DNA of 64,000 nt, taken from positions 1 to 64,000 of the forward strand of contig AHHB01000028.1 of the NCBI GenBank assembly GCA_000242815.2, in the 5' to 3' direction. Positions 8,419 to 16,123 of the stretch are shown here, in pieces. The notes under the pieces were generated by a model. It did no database searches and was not told the origin of the DNA. It saw only the letters and a list, made by a program, of their open reading frames with translations. A program made the translations under genes and the position numbers. This DNA is from Janthinobacterium lividum PAMC 25724. Its GTDB lineage: Bacteria; Pseudomonadota; Gammaproteobacteria; Burkholderiales; Burkholderiaceae_D. Within the stretch, counting starts at the first letter, position 1, and each line of letters opens with the position of its first letter.

Positions 8419-9594
8419 ATGCAGCGTAGTCATATGGTGCGCATCGGCGCACATCGGGGAGCGCCGCCTATCGCAGCGGCCGTGCCGGTGCGCCTGTCGC
8501 GCCCGGTACTGACCCGTGCCACAGCGCCCGCCAGCCCGATGGCCCATCTGCTCGATGCAGGCGTCTTGCCGCAACAGCAGATGATGACGGCAGGCAAGCT
8601 CAGTTCCCATGCGCTGACGTCGCAGTACCTGGCCCGCATCCGCTCGCTGTCGAGTACCGGTGCGCGTGCCCATCCTGGCATTGAAATCAATCCCGATGCG
8701 CTGAAAATTGCCCTGGAAATGGATCGCGAGCGGCAGGGGCAAAAGGTGCGTGGTCCTTTGCATGGCATCCCTATCGTCCTGCGTGACAACATTGCCACCG
8801 GCGACCGCATGAAGACGCGGACCCAGGCGCCCCTGTCCACGCGTGCCAGCTGCGATTCCTTTGTCGCGGCGCGCTTGCGCGCGGCTGGCGCCGTCATCAT
8901 CGGCAAAAGCAATTTGCACCAATGGGCTGCGGTCAGCGTGCCGTATGCCAGTGCCAGCTGGGCCGGCCTGACCATCCTGGCCGTGGACAGCGCGGCGGAC
9001 GGCTCCACCGTCGCGCCCGCATCGACGTGTGGCCTGGTCGCCATCAAGCCCACGGGCAGGGCGGCAGGCGGGCAGGGCGGCGAGCCAGCCACTGCCGGGC
9101 CGATGGCACCGAGCGTGCGTGAAGCGGCCTGGCTGCTCGCCGCCCTGACGGGCGAGCGCCTGGTCGATGGCACGATGCTCGATGTGGCCGGCTTGCATGG
9201 GCGCCGCATTGGTGTCGCACGCAGTCTGTTTGGCCAGTGTGCCGGGACCGATGCCGTGATCGAGCAGGCACTGCGGGTGCTGCGCGAGCAGGGCGCGGAA
9301 CTGATCGAGCCGCCGCCTGCGTCCGCGCCAGGCGATATTGCCGCGTTGCTGCGTTCGCACGCGCTCGATGCGCTGGTGGGGCCCACATGTGATGGCGTAT
9401 CGCAGGCGCCGTGCGCCTTGCCGCATATCACGGTGCCCGCTGGCCTGGTGGGGAGCTTGCGTGTGGGTTTGTCCTTCATTGGCCCTGCCCACAGCGACAT
9501 ACCGCTCATTGCGATGGCGTATGCTTATGAGCAGGCGACGTTGCACCGGCGCACACCGGCACTGCCGTCGAGCATCATGCAGGCGCTGCGCTGA
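8419..9594 (+). CDS. Amidase-signature-like protein, probably inactive
   Basis: A 391-residue protein recognisable as amidase-signature family from GPLHGIPIVLRDNI, AAGAVIIGKSNLHQWA, SAADGSTVAPASTCGLVAIK and AGPMAPSVREAAWLL. The family uses a Ser-cisSer-Lys triad. Here the catalytic lysine in the usual (L/I)KDNI motif is arginine, and the Gly/Ser-rich loop that supplies the cis-serine is missing through a deletion between the SNLHQWA and DGSTVAPA blocks. Only the nucleophile-type serine remains. The ATG at 8419 follows CCTGGAG. It is either a pseudoenzyme or a decaying gene; the next gene downstream is clearly broken, which favours decay. Confidence 0.7.
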   Translation: MQRSHMVRIGAHRGAPPIAAAVPVRLSRPVLTRATAPASPMAHLLDAGVLPQQQMMTAGKLSSHALTSQYLARIRSLSSTGARAHPGIEINPDALKIALEMDRERQGQKVRGPLHGIPIVLRDNIATGDRMKTRTQAPLSTRASCDSFVAARLRAAGAVIIGKSNLHQWAAVSVPYASASWAGLTILAVDSAADGSTVAPASTCGLVAIKPTGRAAGGQGGEPATAGPMAPSVREAAWLLAALTGERLVDGTMLDVAGLHGRRIGVARSLFGQCAGTDAVIEQALRVLREQGAELIEPPPASAPGDIAALLRSHALDALVGPTCDGVSQAPCALPHITVPAGLVGSLRVGLSFIGPAHSDIPLIAMAYAYEQATLHRRTPALPSSIMQALR

Positions 9595-9608
9595 TCCTGG
9601 GCGTCGCC

Positions 9609-10024
9609 GTGGTGCTGGCCGCCATGCCGGCGCAAGCGCGAACGCCCAAGCCGCCGTTCATGGAGCAAGCGCAACGCTGTGACGGTGGCCACACCTGCCC
9701 ATATTCTGTCGAGCTCTACAAGGCCGATGATGCGTTTCGCACGGCCTCCAACGTGGCTTTGAAAAAGGCCGGCCTGAAGCGGCAGCGCTGGGTAGCCGAT
9801 GGCATGCCAGCCCGCTCAAGTCCATCGAGATCGATGGCAAGGCGCGCCTGCTGAGCCGCGTCTGCGAACCGCACAATTGCGTTCACCACTACACCATCCT
9901 GTACGACCGGCTGCAGCGCTGCATGGCCGGTGTGTACATGGGCAGCGATGCCAATGGTGGCGTGCACAGCGTGCACTTCGGCGCGCCCAGCATCGCCGAA
10001 GCCGACTTGCTGTTGAAGAACTGA
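9609..10024 (+). pseudogene. Ivy-like lysozyme inhibitor, frameshifted
   Basis: The first frame gives a hydrophobic, signal-like segment ending in PAQA. It continues through RCDGGHTCPYSVELYKADDA to QRWVADG, then runs out of frame at about 9803-9812. The rest, in another frame, contains LKSIEIDGKARLLSRVCEPHNC and ends LLLKN. CEPHNC resembles the CKPHDC lysozyme-binding loop of Ivy-type periplasmic inhibitors, and the order of blocks fits. No ATG is available at the front, where the frame overlaps the end of the amidase-like gene; 9609 is a GTG. A start problem and a frameshift together indicate a pseudogene. The family call rests on the loop motif. Confidence 0.55.
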
Positions 10025-10090
10025 TGGACGCGTCGCTGCGTATTTCCAGCGCAAGCGGCGAGCTGGATGTTATCCTGATTCACCGTTACA

Positions 10091-10157
10091 TGATCGACAA
10101 GTTCCACCTGTTCATAGACGCAGCGCAGTGGTAGCTATTCCTCTTCCTCGCCGCCGT
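10091..10157 (+). pseudogene. 67-bp shard duplicated from the fsr-type pump gene
   Basis: This segment matches 11943-12009 inside the MFS gene at 61 of 67 positions by eye, including TGATCGACAAGTTCCACCTG and CTATTCCTCTTCCTCGCCGC. It has a TAG stop in what was the coding frame. It is a stray partial copy of the neighbouring transporter gene and not a gene in its own right. Confidence 0.8.
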
Positions 10158-10184
10158 GATTGGCGATGCACGCTTGCGTCATTC

Positions 10185-11015
10185 TCAGTCAGCAGCGCGC
10201 CACTCGCTCAGATAGTGCTGCGGCGTGCGCCCCAGGATGCGGCGAAACATGGCGCTGAAAGCGCTGGGGCTGGCATAGCCCAGCGCATAGGCGATGGCGG
10301 CCACGCCTTCACCCCGGTCGAGGCGGCAGAATGCCTCTGCCAGGTGGACTTGCTGCAGCCATTGTCGATAGTGCAAGCCCGTTTCCTTGGGAAACAAGCG
10401 GATCAGGGTGCGCGCACTGGCGCCTGCATCCTGCGCCCAGTCCTCCATGCTGCGCCGGCTGCCGGGGGCGCGCATGATGGCTGAGCAGATGGCCACCAGG
10501 CGGCGGTCGCGGGGCCAGGGTATGGCGATGGGCACGCTAGCGGCCGCCGTCAGTTCCGACAAAATCAGGTGCGCGAGCCAGTCGCCGCGCCCCGCCAGCG
10601 CATATTCGATCGGTTCGGCCAGCAAGGCCAAGATCAGCTCGCGCAGCAGCCGACTTACTTCCAGCACCTTGCAATCGGCGCCATACGGGGCCGCCACCTG
10701 CGCATCGATGTACACGGTGCGCATGCTCAGTTCGCTCAAGATGTGGACTTCATGCACGACGCCCACAGGAATCAGCAGGGCGCGCCGGGGTGGCAATATC
10801 CACACGCCATGCTCGGTCGAGACGCGCATCACGCCTTGTGTCGCATACAGCAGTTGCGCGCGCACATGACTGTGCAGCGCCGTATAGTCGCCCGCCGCAT
10901 ATTGCCGGGACATAGCTGTCACGGGCCGTGGCACGTGCTGGTAATCGTGCGAGCTGGTAGCGAGGCTGAACGGCACGCCATCGGCATGGGCCTGGGCGGG
11001 GTGGTGGGTATGCAT
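10185..11015 (-). CDS. AraC-family transcriptional regulator
   Basis: A 276-residue regulator with an N-terminal cupin-type sensing domain (HSHVRAQLLYATQG, PPRRALLIPVGVVHEV) and a C-terminal pair of helix-turn-helix motifs ending ALGYASPSAFSAMFRRILGR. The ATG at 11015 faces an MFS efflux gene 149 bp away, transcribed in the opposite direction. Three tandem 11-bp repeats fill part of that gap and are the obvious operator. The likely role is local control of the pump; the effector is unknown. Confidence 0.88.
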   Translation of the reverse strand: MHTHHPAQAHADGVPFSLATSSHDYQHVPRPVTAMSRQYAAGDYTALHSHVRAQLLYATQGVMRVSTEHGVWILPPRRALLIPVGVVHEVHILSELSMRTVYIDAQVAAPYGADCKVLEVSRLLRELILALLAEPIEYALAGRGDWLAHLILSELTAAASVPIAIPWPRDRRLVAICSAIMRAPGSRRSMEDWAQDAGASARTLIRLFPKETGLHYRQWLQQVHLAEAFCRLDRGEGVAAIAYALGYASPSAFSAMFRRILGRTPQHYLSEWRAAD

Positions 11016-11036
11016 GTGGGGCCTTGGGTGGCGCTC

Positions 11037-11069
11037 TCAGTTGTCACTCAGTTATCACTCAGTTGTCAC
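11037..11069. promoter_or_regulatory. Three tandem 11-bp repeats, likely operator
   Basis: TCAGTTGTCAC, TCAGTTATCAC and TCAGTTGTCAC follow each other with no spacer. An 11-bp period puts all three on nearly the same face of the helix, as expected for AraC-type direct-repeat binding. The array starts 22 bp upstream of the araC-family start codon. Confidence 0.6.
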
Positions 11070-11164
11070 TTATGCGACGATTATTGGAAGTTATCAGTTC
11101 GATGACCAAACTATACTGGGTTCTTGGCCGGCCGCCCGCTGTGCCCGATTATTGCGGAAGATAC

Positions 11165-12406
11165 ATGCATACAAGTACACCTGCCCCAGCATTGGCCCAG
11201 TCCGTGCCGGCGGTCCCCTCGCTTCATCGCTCCCCACAAGAATCCGGTCTGGCCATGCACATGCTGGGCGCCGTCGCCTTCGTGCATTTGCTCAATGACC
11301 TGATCCAGGCATTATTGCCATCGATTTACCCGATGCTGAAAGCCGAGTTTTCACTCAGTTTTACCCAGGTCGGCCTGATAACCCTGACGTTCCAGTGCAC
11401 GGCATCGTTGCTGCAGCCGTGGATCGGCTTGTACACGGACCGCCGCCCCTTGCCTTTCCTGTTGCCCGTTGGCATGTGCTTTACCCTGGCCGGCGTGCTG
11501 ATGCTGTCGATCGTCTCGACCTTCCCGACCCTGCTGATCGCTGCGGGCCTGATCGGCGTCGGTTCATCGACCTTCCACCCGGAAGCGTCGCGCGTGGCGC
11601 GCATGGCATCGGGCGGGCGTTATGGCTTTGCGCAGTCACTGTTCCAGGTGGGCGGCAATGTCGGCTCCGCGCTCGGACCGCTGCTGGCGGCGGCCGTCAT
11701 CGTGGGCCGTGGCCAGGGCAATATCGCCTGGTTCAGTCTGCTGGCCGTGCTGGCCATCGGCGTATTGTACAAGGTCAGCCACTGGTACCGCGGCCACCTG
11801 GCCAGCTTCAAGCCGAAGGCCGGTGGTCATGGGCTGAACTTGTCGCGCAACAAGGTGCTGCAAGCGCTGGGCGTGCTGGCCTTGCTGGTGTTTTCCAAAT
11901 ACATTTACATGGCCAGCCTGTCGAGCTATTACACCTTTTACCTGATCGACAAGTTCCACCTGTCCATAGGCGCAGCGCAGCTCTACCTATTCCTCTTCCT
12001 CGCCGCCGTAGCGGCCGGCACCTTCATGGGTGGCCCCATCGGCGACCGCATCGGCCGCAAGCGCGTGATCTGGATTTCCATCCTTGGCGCCGCCCCTTTC
12101 ACCGTGCTGTTGCCGTATGTCGACCTGTTCTGGACGGCCATATTGACGGTGATTATTGGCTTCGTGATTTCCTCCGCATTTTCCGCCATCGTTGTTTTTG
12201 CACAAGAACTGGTGCCAGGCAAGGTGGGCATGATCGCGGGCATTTTCTTTGGCCTGATGTTTGGCGTCTCCGGCATCGCTGCCGCTGCCATGGGCCACCT
12301 AGCGGACGTGTCAGGTATCGCCTATGTGTACCGGATATGTTCCTACCTGCCGCTGCTGGGCATATTGACGGCGCTGCTGCCGCAGATCGAGCAGGCAAAA
12401 AAATAA
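11165..12406 (+). CDS. fsr: Fosmidomycin-resistance-type MFS efflux pump
   Basis: A 413-residue inner-membrane transporter with about 12 hydrophobic segments. It has the Fsr-family features HLLNDLIQALLPSIYPM in the first helix, LYTDRRP after helix 2, GVGSSTFHPEASRVAR in the helix 4 region, and GGPIGDRIGRKRVIW between the halves. E. coli Fsr exports fosmidomycin; the natural substrate here is unknown. I chose the ATG at 11165; the open frame starts earlier but covers the operator repeats. It is divergent from an AraC-type regulator. A 67-bp piece of this gene is duplicated at 10091-10157. Confidence 0.85.
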   Translation: MHTSTPAPALAQSVPAVPSLHRSPQESGLAMHMLGAVAFVHLLNDLIQALLPSIYPMLKAEFSLSFTQVGLITLTFQCTASLLQPWIGLYTDRRPLPFLLPVGMCFTLAGVLMLSIVSTFPTLLIAAGLIGVGSSTFHPEASRVARMASGGRYGFAQSLFQVGGNVGSALGPLLAAAVIVGRGQGNIAWFSLLAVLAIGVLYKVSHWYRGHLASFKPKAGGHGLNLSRNKVLQALGVLALLVFSKYIYMASLSSYYTFYLIDKFHLSIGAAQLYLFLFLAAVAAGTFMGGPIGDRIGRKRVIWISILGAAPFTVLLPYVDLFWTAILTVIIGFVISSAFSAIVVFAQELVPGKVGMIAGIFFGLMFGVSGIAAAAMGHLADVSGIAYVYRICSYLPLLGILTALLPQIEQAKK

Positions 12407-12416
12407 GCGCGTGGCG

Positions 12417-12440
12417 CGGGCGGGCTTGACGGCCCGCCCG
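12417..12440. terminator. GC hairpin after fsr
   Basis: CGGGCGGGC / GCCCGCCCG, a perfect 9-bp stem with loop TTGACG 10 bp after the fsr stop. It has no T-run, so it is a poor intrinsic terminator but may block 3' decay. The loop also supplies a possible -35 (TTGACG) for the cysS leader. Confidence 0.5.
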
Positions 12441-12455
12441 TCTGCATGCGATATT
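12426..12455 (+). promoter_or_regulatory. Possible cysS promoter
   Basis: TTGACG, an 18-bp spacer and GATATT. The predicted start lies at about 12462, at the first base of a short leader reading frame. A promoter further downstream has little room, because a terminator-like hairpin ends just before cysS. Pattern-based. Confidence 0.35.
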
Positions 12456-12461
12456 TGTGCC

Positions 12462-12560
12462 ATGACCACGTTTACTATCGTTCCAGTTTCTGCCTCGGGC
12501 GCCGCTCTTGCGCTGTGTCCTTGCGCCTGGCTCCGTGAGGATGCGGCAACGCGACGGTAA
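12462..12560 (+). CDS. Possible 32-residue cysS leader peptide
   Basis: A short frame from ATG to TAA upstream of cysS. Its middle reads ALALCPCAWL, so it has two cysteine codons (TGT and TGC) separated by one proline codon. It lacks a clear Shine-Dalgarno sequence and may be leaderless if the promoter at 12426-12455 is real. It lies immediately before the terminator-like hairpin that precedes cysS, the layout of a transcription attenuator. Coding is unproven; codon content could be chance in GC-rich DNA. Confidence 0.3.
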   Translation: MTTFTIVPVSASGAALALCPCAWLREDAATRR

Positions 12561-12578
12561 GGTTTTACTCCTCATTCG

Positions 12579-12620
12579 ATGGCCACAGTGTTGAAAAACC
12601 TGTGGCCATTTTCTTTTTCC
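12579..12620 (+). terminator. Terminator-like hairpin directly before cysS
   Basis: ATGGCCACAG, an 11-nt loop and CTGTGGCCAT (perfect 10-bp stem), followed by TTTTCTTTTT. It ends 22 bp before the cysS ATG. A constitutive terminator there would silence cysS unless transcription starts inside those 22 bp, so a conditional (attenuating) role is plausible. Confidence 0.7.
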
Positions 12621-12642
12621 GCAGCGCTCATCAAAGTTTCGC

Positions 12643-14031
12643 ATGACACTCCATTTGTACGACACATATAGCCGCAGCCTGCGCCCGTTTGAACCCATTG
12701 CTGCAGGCCATGCGGGCCTGTACGCTTGCGGTCCCACCGTCTACGATTACGCACACATCGGCAACCTGCGCACTTATCTGTTCGTCGACGGCTTGCGCCG
12801 CGCGCTCGCGTTCAATGGCTTGCAAGTGCGCCACGTGATGAATATCACGGACGTCGGCCATTTGACATCGGATGCGGACAGCGGCGACGACAAGGTCGAA
12901 GCGCGTAGCCGGCGCAGCGGCGAGTCAGCGTGGGACATCGCCGCCACATTCACGCGCGCGTTTGAAGACGATTTGCGCCAGTTGAATATCTTGCCGCCCA
13001 CCGTCTGGTGCCGCGCGACGCAACATATCGCGGAACAGATCGCCTTCATCGGCGATCTGGAAGCGAAGGGCTACACCTACCGCACCGACGACGGCATTTA
13101 TTTCGACACCACGCGCCAGGACGATTATGGCCAGCTGGCGCGCCTGCAGCGCGATGGTCTGCAGGCAGGCAAGCGGGTGGAACTGGGAGAGAAGCGCGAT
13201 ATCTGCGATTTTGCGCTGTGGAAGTTCAGTGGTGTAGCGGGACAGCGGCAGATGGAGTGGGATAGTCCGTGGGGCCTGGGTTTCCCGGGTTGGCACATCG
13301 AATGCTCGGCCATGGCCGAAAAGCACCTGGGCACGTATTTCGACATCCATTGCGGTGGCGAAGACCACGTCGCGGTCCACCACAGCAACGAGATCGCGCA
13401 AACGCAGGCACGCCATGGCACGCGCCTGGCGAACTTTTGGCTGCACGGCGCTTTCCTCAAGACGCAGGATGCGAAGATGTCGAAATCCGCAGGTGATTTT
13501 TTGCGCCTGCAAAGCCTGCTGGAGCAGGGTGTCGAGCCGCTGGCCTATCGCTATCTGTGCCTCGGTGCCCACTACCGCAGCAGCCTCAATTTCACGCACG
13601 AGGCCTTGCTCGCTGCCGCCACCGGCCTGGCGCGCCTACGCGTGGCCGTGCATGCACTAAGCCAAGAGCGGGGCGCGACGGATGGCGAGGCCGATCCCGT
13701 TTGGCTGGCGCGTTTTACGGCGTGCATCAACGATGACTTGAACTATCCGCGTGCGCTGGCCGTGGCCTGGGAGCTGCTGAAAAGTGATGTGCCGGACGGC
13801 GTGAAAAAAACGACCTTGGCCCGCTTCGATGCGGCGCTGGGACTGGACTTGCTGCGCTGGCAGCCAGCGCAGGTAGACGTGCCGGCGCAGGTGCAGGCGT
13901 GGATGGCGCAGCGGGCCTCGGCCCGCGCGCAATGCCTGTGGGCCGAGGCTGACCGCTTGCGCGCGCTGGCGCGCGCGGCCGGTTATGTCATCGAAGATAC
14001 GCCCCAGGGCCAGCAGGCGCGCGCCTTGTGA
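12643..14031 (+). CDS. cysS: Cysteinyl-tRNA synthetase, divergent type
   Basis: Charges tRNA-Cys. The 462-residue class I enzyme has [19 protein letters not shown] (zinc cysteine and HIGH), [10 protein letters not shown] with the next zinc ligand, HHSNEIAQ, and KMSKSAGDF. Between HIGH and the core it carries [19 protein letters not shown], a variant I associate with a divergent clade of bacterial CysRS, whereas the usual proteobacterial enzyme reads NITDIDDKI there. It may be a second or transferred copy; the rest of the genome would tell. It is preceded by a terminator-like hairpin and a Cys-containing short frame. Its Shine-Dalgarno sequence is weak. Confidence 0.92.
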   Translation: MTLHLYDTYSRSLRPFEPIAAGHAGLYACGPTVYDYAHIGNLRTYLFVDGLRRALAFNGLQVRHVMNITDVGHLTSDADSGDDKVEARSRRSGESAWDIAATFTRAFEDDLRQLNILPPTVWCRATQHIAEQIAFIGDLEAKGYTYRTDDGIYFDTTRQDDYGQLARLQRDGLQAGKRVELGEKRDICDFALWKFSGVAGQRQMEWDSPWGLGFPGWHIECSAMAEKHLGTYFDIHCGGEDHVAVHHSNEIAQTQARHGTRLANFWLHGAFLKTQDAKMSKSAGDFLRLQSLLEQGVEPLAYRYLCLGAHYRSSLNFTHEALLAAATGLARLRVAVHALSQERGATDGEADPVWLARFTACINDDLNYPRALAVAWELLKSDVPDGVKKTTLARFDAALGLDLLRWQPAQVDVPAQVQAWMAQRASARAQCLWAEADRLRALARAAGYVIEDTPQGQQARAL

Positions 14032-14093
14032 GTGCCCAGGCTTGCCCGTCCTGGTTACGTCGCACGAGACGCCGCTGCGCGTACTGGCGCTGC

Positions 14094-15521
14094 TTACGCT
14101 TCGATAAAGCGCATCTTGAAGCTGCGGCCCTTGATGTTGCCGAAGTCGCGGCCCAAGGTATTGCCGGCGTTCAGGCGCTTGAAGGCCGCTTCGGCGACCT
14201 TGCGATCGAGTGCCACGTAGGTCATGAACTCGAAGACGTTGATCTTGCCCACTTGCTCCTTGGTCAGGCCCGCGTCGCCCGTCAGCGCGCCCAGCAAGTC
14301 GCCCGGGCGCAGCTTGTCCTTCTTGCCGCCCATGATGCACAGGGTAACCATGGGCGCCGGCAGCGCTTCCATGCCGTCATCTTCAGCCAGTTCCTTCAGG
14401 TCGTGCCATTCGGCGGCGCTGTTCTGGTACTGCTCGATCAACTTGACCCATTTTTTCTCGTTCGGCGCGCACAGCGACAGGGCCAGGCCCTTCTTGCTGC
14501 CGCGGCCCGTGCGGCCGATACGGTGGATATGCACTTCCGTGTCTTTCGACACGTCGACGTTAATCACTGCACCCAGGTCGGAAATATCGAGACCGCGCGC
14601 GGCGACGTCGGTGGCGACCAGCACGGAGCAGCTGCGGTTGGCGAACAGCACCAGGATTTCATCGCGCTCGCGCTGTTCCAGTTCGCCGTACAGGGCCAGC
14701 GCGGAAAAGCCTTGCTGGCGCAGTTCTTCGGCCAGTCCGCGGCAATGCACCTTGGTATTGCAGAAAGCCAGCGTCGATTCCGGCTTGAAGTGTTTTAACA
14801 GCTTGCCGACGGCGCTGTTGCGCTCGTCGAAGCCGATTTCGTAGAAGCGTTGCTCGATCTTGTTGTTGTCGTGCTGCGCCTCGACCGTCACTTCCAGCGG
14901 ATTGACGAGGAACGATGCCGTGGCGCGGCGGATGTCTTCCGGATACGTGGCCGAGAACAGCAGGGTCTGGCGGCGTGCAGGGCAGGCGCTGACGATGCCG
15001 GCGATTTCCTCGTAAAAGCCCATGTCCGTCATGCGGTCTGCTTCATCGAGCACCAGTGTTTGCACGTGGTTCAGATTGATGGTGCCGCGGCCCAGATGGT
15101 CGCGCAGGCGGCCCGGCGTGCCGACGACGATGTGGGCGCCGTGTTCCAGCGAGGCGATTTGCGGGCGCATCGGCGCGCCACCCGTCAGTGTCAGAATCTT
15201 GATGTTGCCAGCCGCGCGCGCCAGACGACGCAATTCATTGGCCACCTGGTCTGCCAGTTCGCGCGTGGGGCACATGACCAGGCCCTGCACGGCAAACCAG
15301 GCCGGATTGAGCTTGTGCAAGATGCCGATGCCGAAGGCGGCAGTCTTGCCGCTGCCCGTTTTCGCCTGGGCGATCAGGTCGCGGCCATCGAGCACCGCCG
15401 GCAGGCTTTGTGCCTGGATGGTAGTCATCTCGTGGTAGCCGAGCGAGTCCAGATTGGCCAGGAAGGCGGGCGTCAGCGGCAGGCTGGAAAAAGAATGGGT
15501 GGTGTCAGTGGTGGTGTTCAT
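14094..15521 (-). CDS. dbpA: DEAD-box RNA helicase DbpA
   Basis: ATP-dependent RNA helicase acting in 50S assembly through hairpin 92 of 23S rRNA. The 475-residue protein has the Q-motif region (GYHEMTTIQAQSLP), AQAKTGSGKT, PTRELADQ, TPGRLRDHL, DEADRM, SAT, ATDVAARGLD and HRIGRTGR. It ends in the DbpA-specific RNA-binding domain (VTLCIMGGKKDKLRPGDLLG onwards). I chose the ATG at 15521, twelve codons inside the longest open frame, because it leaves a short acidic leader before the Q-motif. It is convergent with cysS. Confidence 0.93.
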   Translation of the reverse strand: MNTTTDTTHSFSSLPLTPAFLANLDSLGYHEMTTIQAQSLPAVLDGRDLIAQAKTGSGKTAAFGIGILHKLNPAWFAVQGLVMCPTRELADQVANELRRLARAAGNIKILTLTGGAPMRPQIASLEHGAHIVVGTPGRLRDHLGRGTINLNHVQTLVLDEADRMTDMGFYEEIAGIVSACPARRQTLLFSATYPEDIRRATASFLVNPLEVTVEAQHDNNKIEQRFYEIGFDERNSAVGKLLKHFKPESTLAFCNTKVHCRGLAEELRQQGFSALALYGELEQRERDEILVLFANRSCSVLVATDVAARGLDISDLGAVINVDVSKDTEVHIHRIGRTGRGSKKGLALSLCAPNEKKWVKLIEQYQNSAAEWHDLKELAEDDGMEALPAPMVTLCIMGGKKDKLRPGDLLGALTGDAGLTKEQVGKINVFEFMTYVALDRKVAEAAFKRLNAGNTLGRDFGNIKGRSFKMRFIEA

Positions 15522-15629
15522 AGGGGCGTAGCCGGTAAAAAGCGGGTGGATGGGCACAGTCTACAGGCGTTCTACGCCCTTGTGCGGATGGTGGTGTGGG
15601 AGCTGGCGGCAAACGGCCGCCGGCATGGG

Positions 15630-15866
15630 TCAATGATCTGGCGCCCAGATGGGCAAGCCGGTCAGATCGAGGCCGGCGTCGCGCGTCCACACGGGTAAGC
15701 CCGTGGCATCGGTCGGCTCCAGCAATTCGAGCTGCACCTGCTTCAAAGCCACCTTGCGCACGCGCGGGCGGCGCTGCGGTTCCGGCGCAGGCTCTGACAC
15801 TTCAAGCGCTGGCGGCGGACCGAAACCTGGCAAGTCGATGGTGGCGTTATCTTTTTTATCTCTCAT
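15630..15866 (-). CDS. Small conserved hypothetical protein
   Basis: A 78-residue charged protein with no membrane segment. The ATG at 15866 gives a start MRDKKDNATIDLPGFG. The middle is proline- and arginine-rich, followed by VALKQVQLELLEP and two similar C-terminal units, TGLPVWTRD and TGLPIWAPD. I do not recognise a characterised family. It lies upstream of dbpA in the same direction, 108 bp apart, and after the terminator of the phosphoesterase gene, so it probably has its own promoter. Confidence 0.6.
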   Translation of the reverse strand: MRDKKDNATIDLPGFGPPPALEVSEPAPEPQRRPRVRKVALKQVQLELLEPTDATGLPVWTRDAGLDLTGLPIWAPDH

Positions 15867-15956
15867 TTCTGAACCTCTGGCCCCTGGCAGCGACAAAACG
15901 GCGCCGGGGAGCGGGCAAAAAACTGTCCGCCATGTGAATACTCTATGCATCTCGTC

Positions 15957-15990
15957 CAGAAAACAAAAGCCCGGCTACTGGAGTCGGGCT
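15957..15990 (-). terminator. Terminator of the phosphoesterase gene
   Basis: Read leftwards this is AGCCCGAC, a loop and GCCGGGCT followed by TTTGTTTT, an intrinsic terminator about 135 bp beyond the stop of the leftward phosphoesterase gene. Confidence 0.7.
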
Positions 15991-16058
15991 CATTGTTGGA
16001 ACAACCGTCAGGAAAACCGGTCCTGCGGATTTAAGAACCTGCGGCGACAGGTTCAAAG

Positions 16059-16090
16059 TGCGGCACGCAGTGTATCACAGGCGTGCCGCA
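16059..16090 (-). repeat. Perfect 10-bp hairpin after phosphoesterase gene
   Basis: TGCGGCACGC and GCGTGCCGCA pair perfectly across a 12-nt loop. There is no T-run, so it may protect the 3' end of the transcript before the terminator at 15957-15990. Confidence 0.55.
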
Positions 16091-16123
16091 TTGTGGGCGC
16101 CGCCGCGATGTGCCGCTGCGCGA

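Noticed and set aside
12462-12643. T-box riboswitch upstream of cysS
   Set aside because: There is no T-box sequence (TGGN) opposite a specifier loop, and this regulator is mainly a Firmicutes feature. Leader-peptide attenuation fits the visible parts better.
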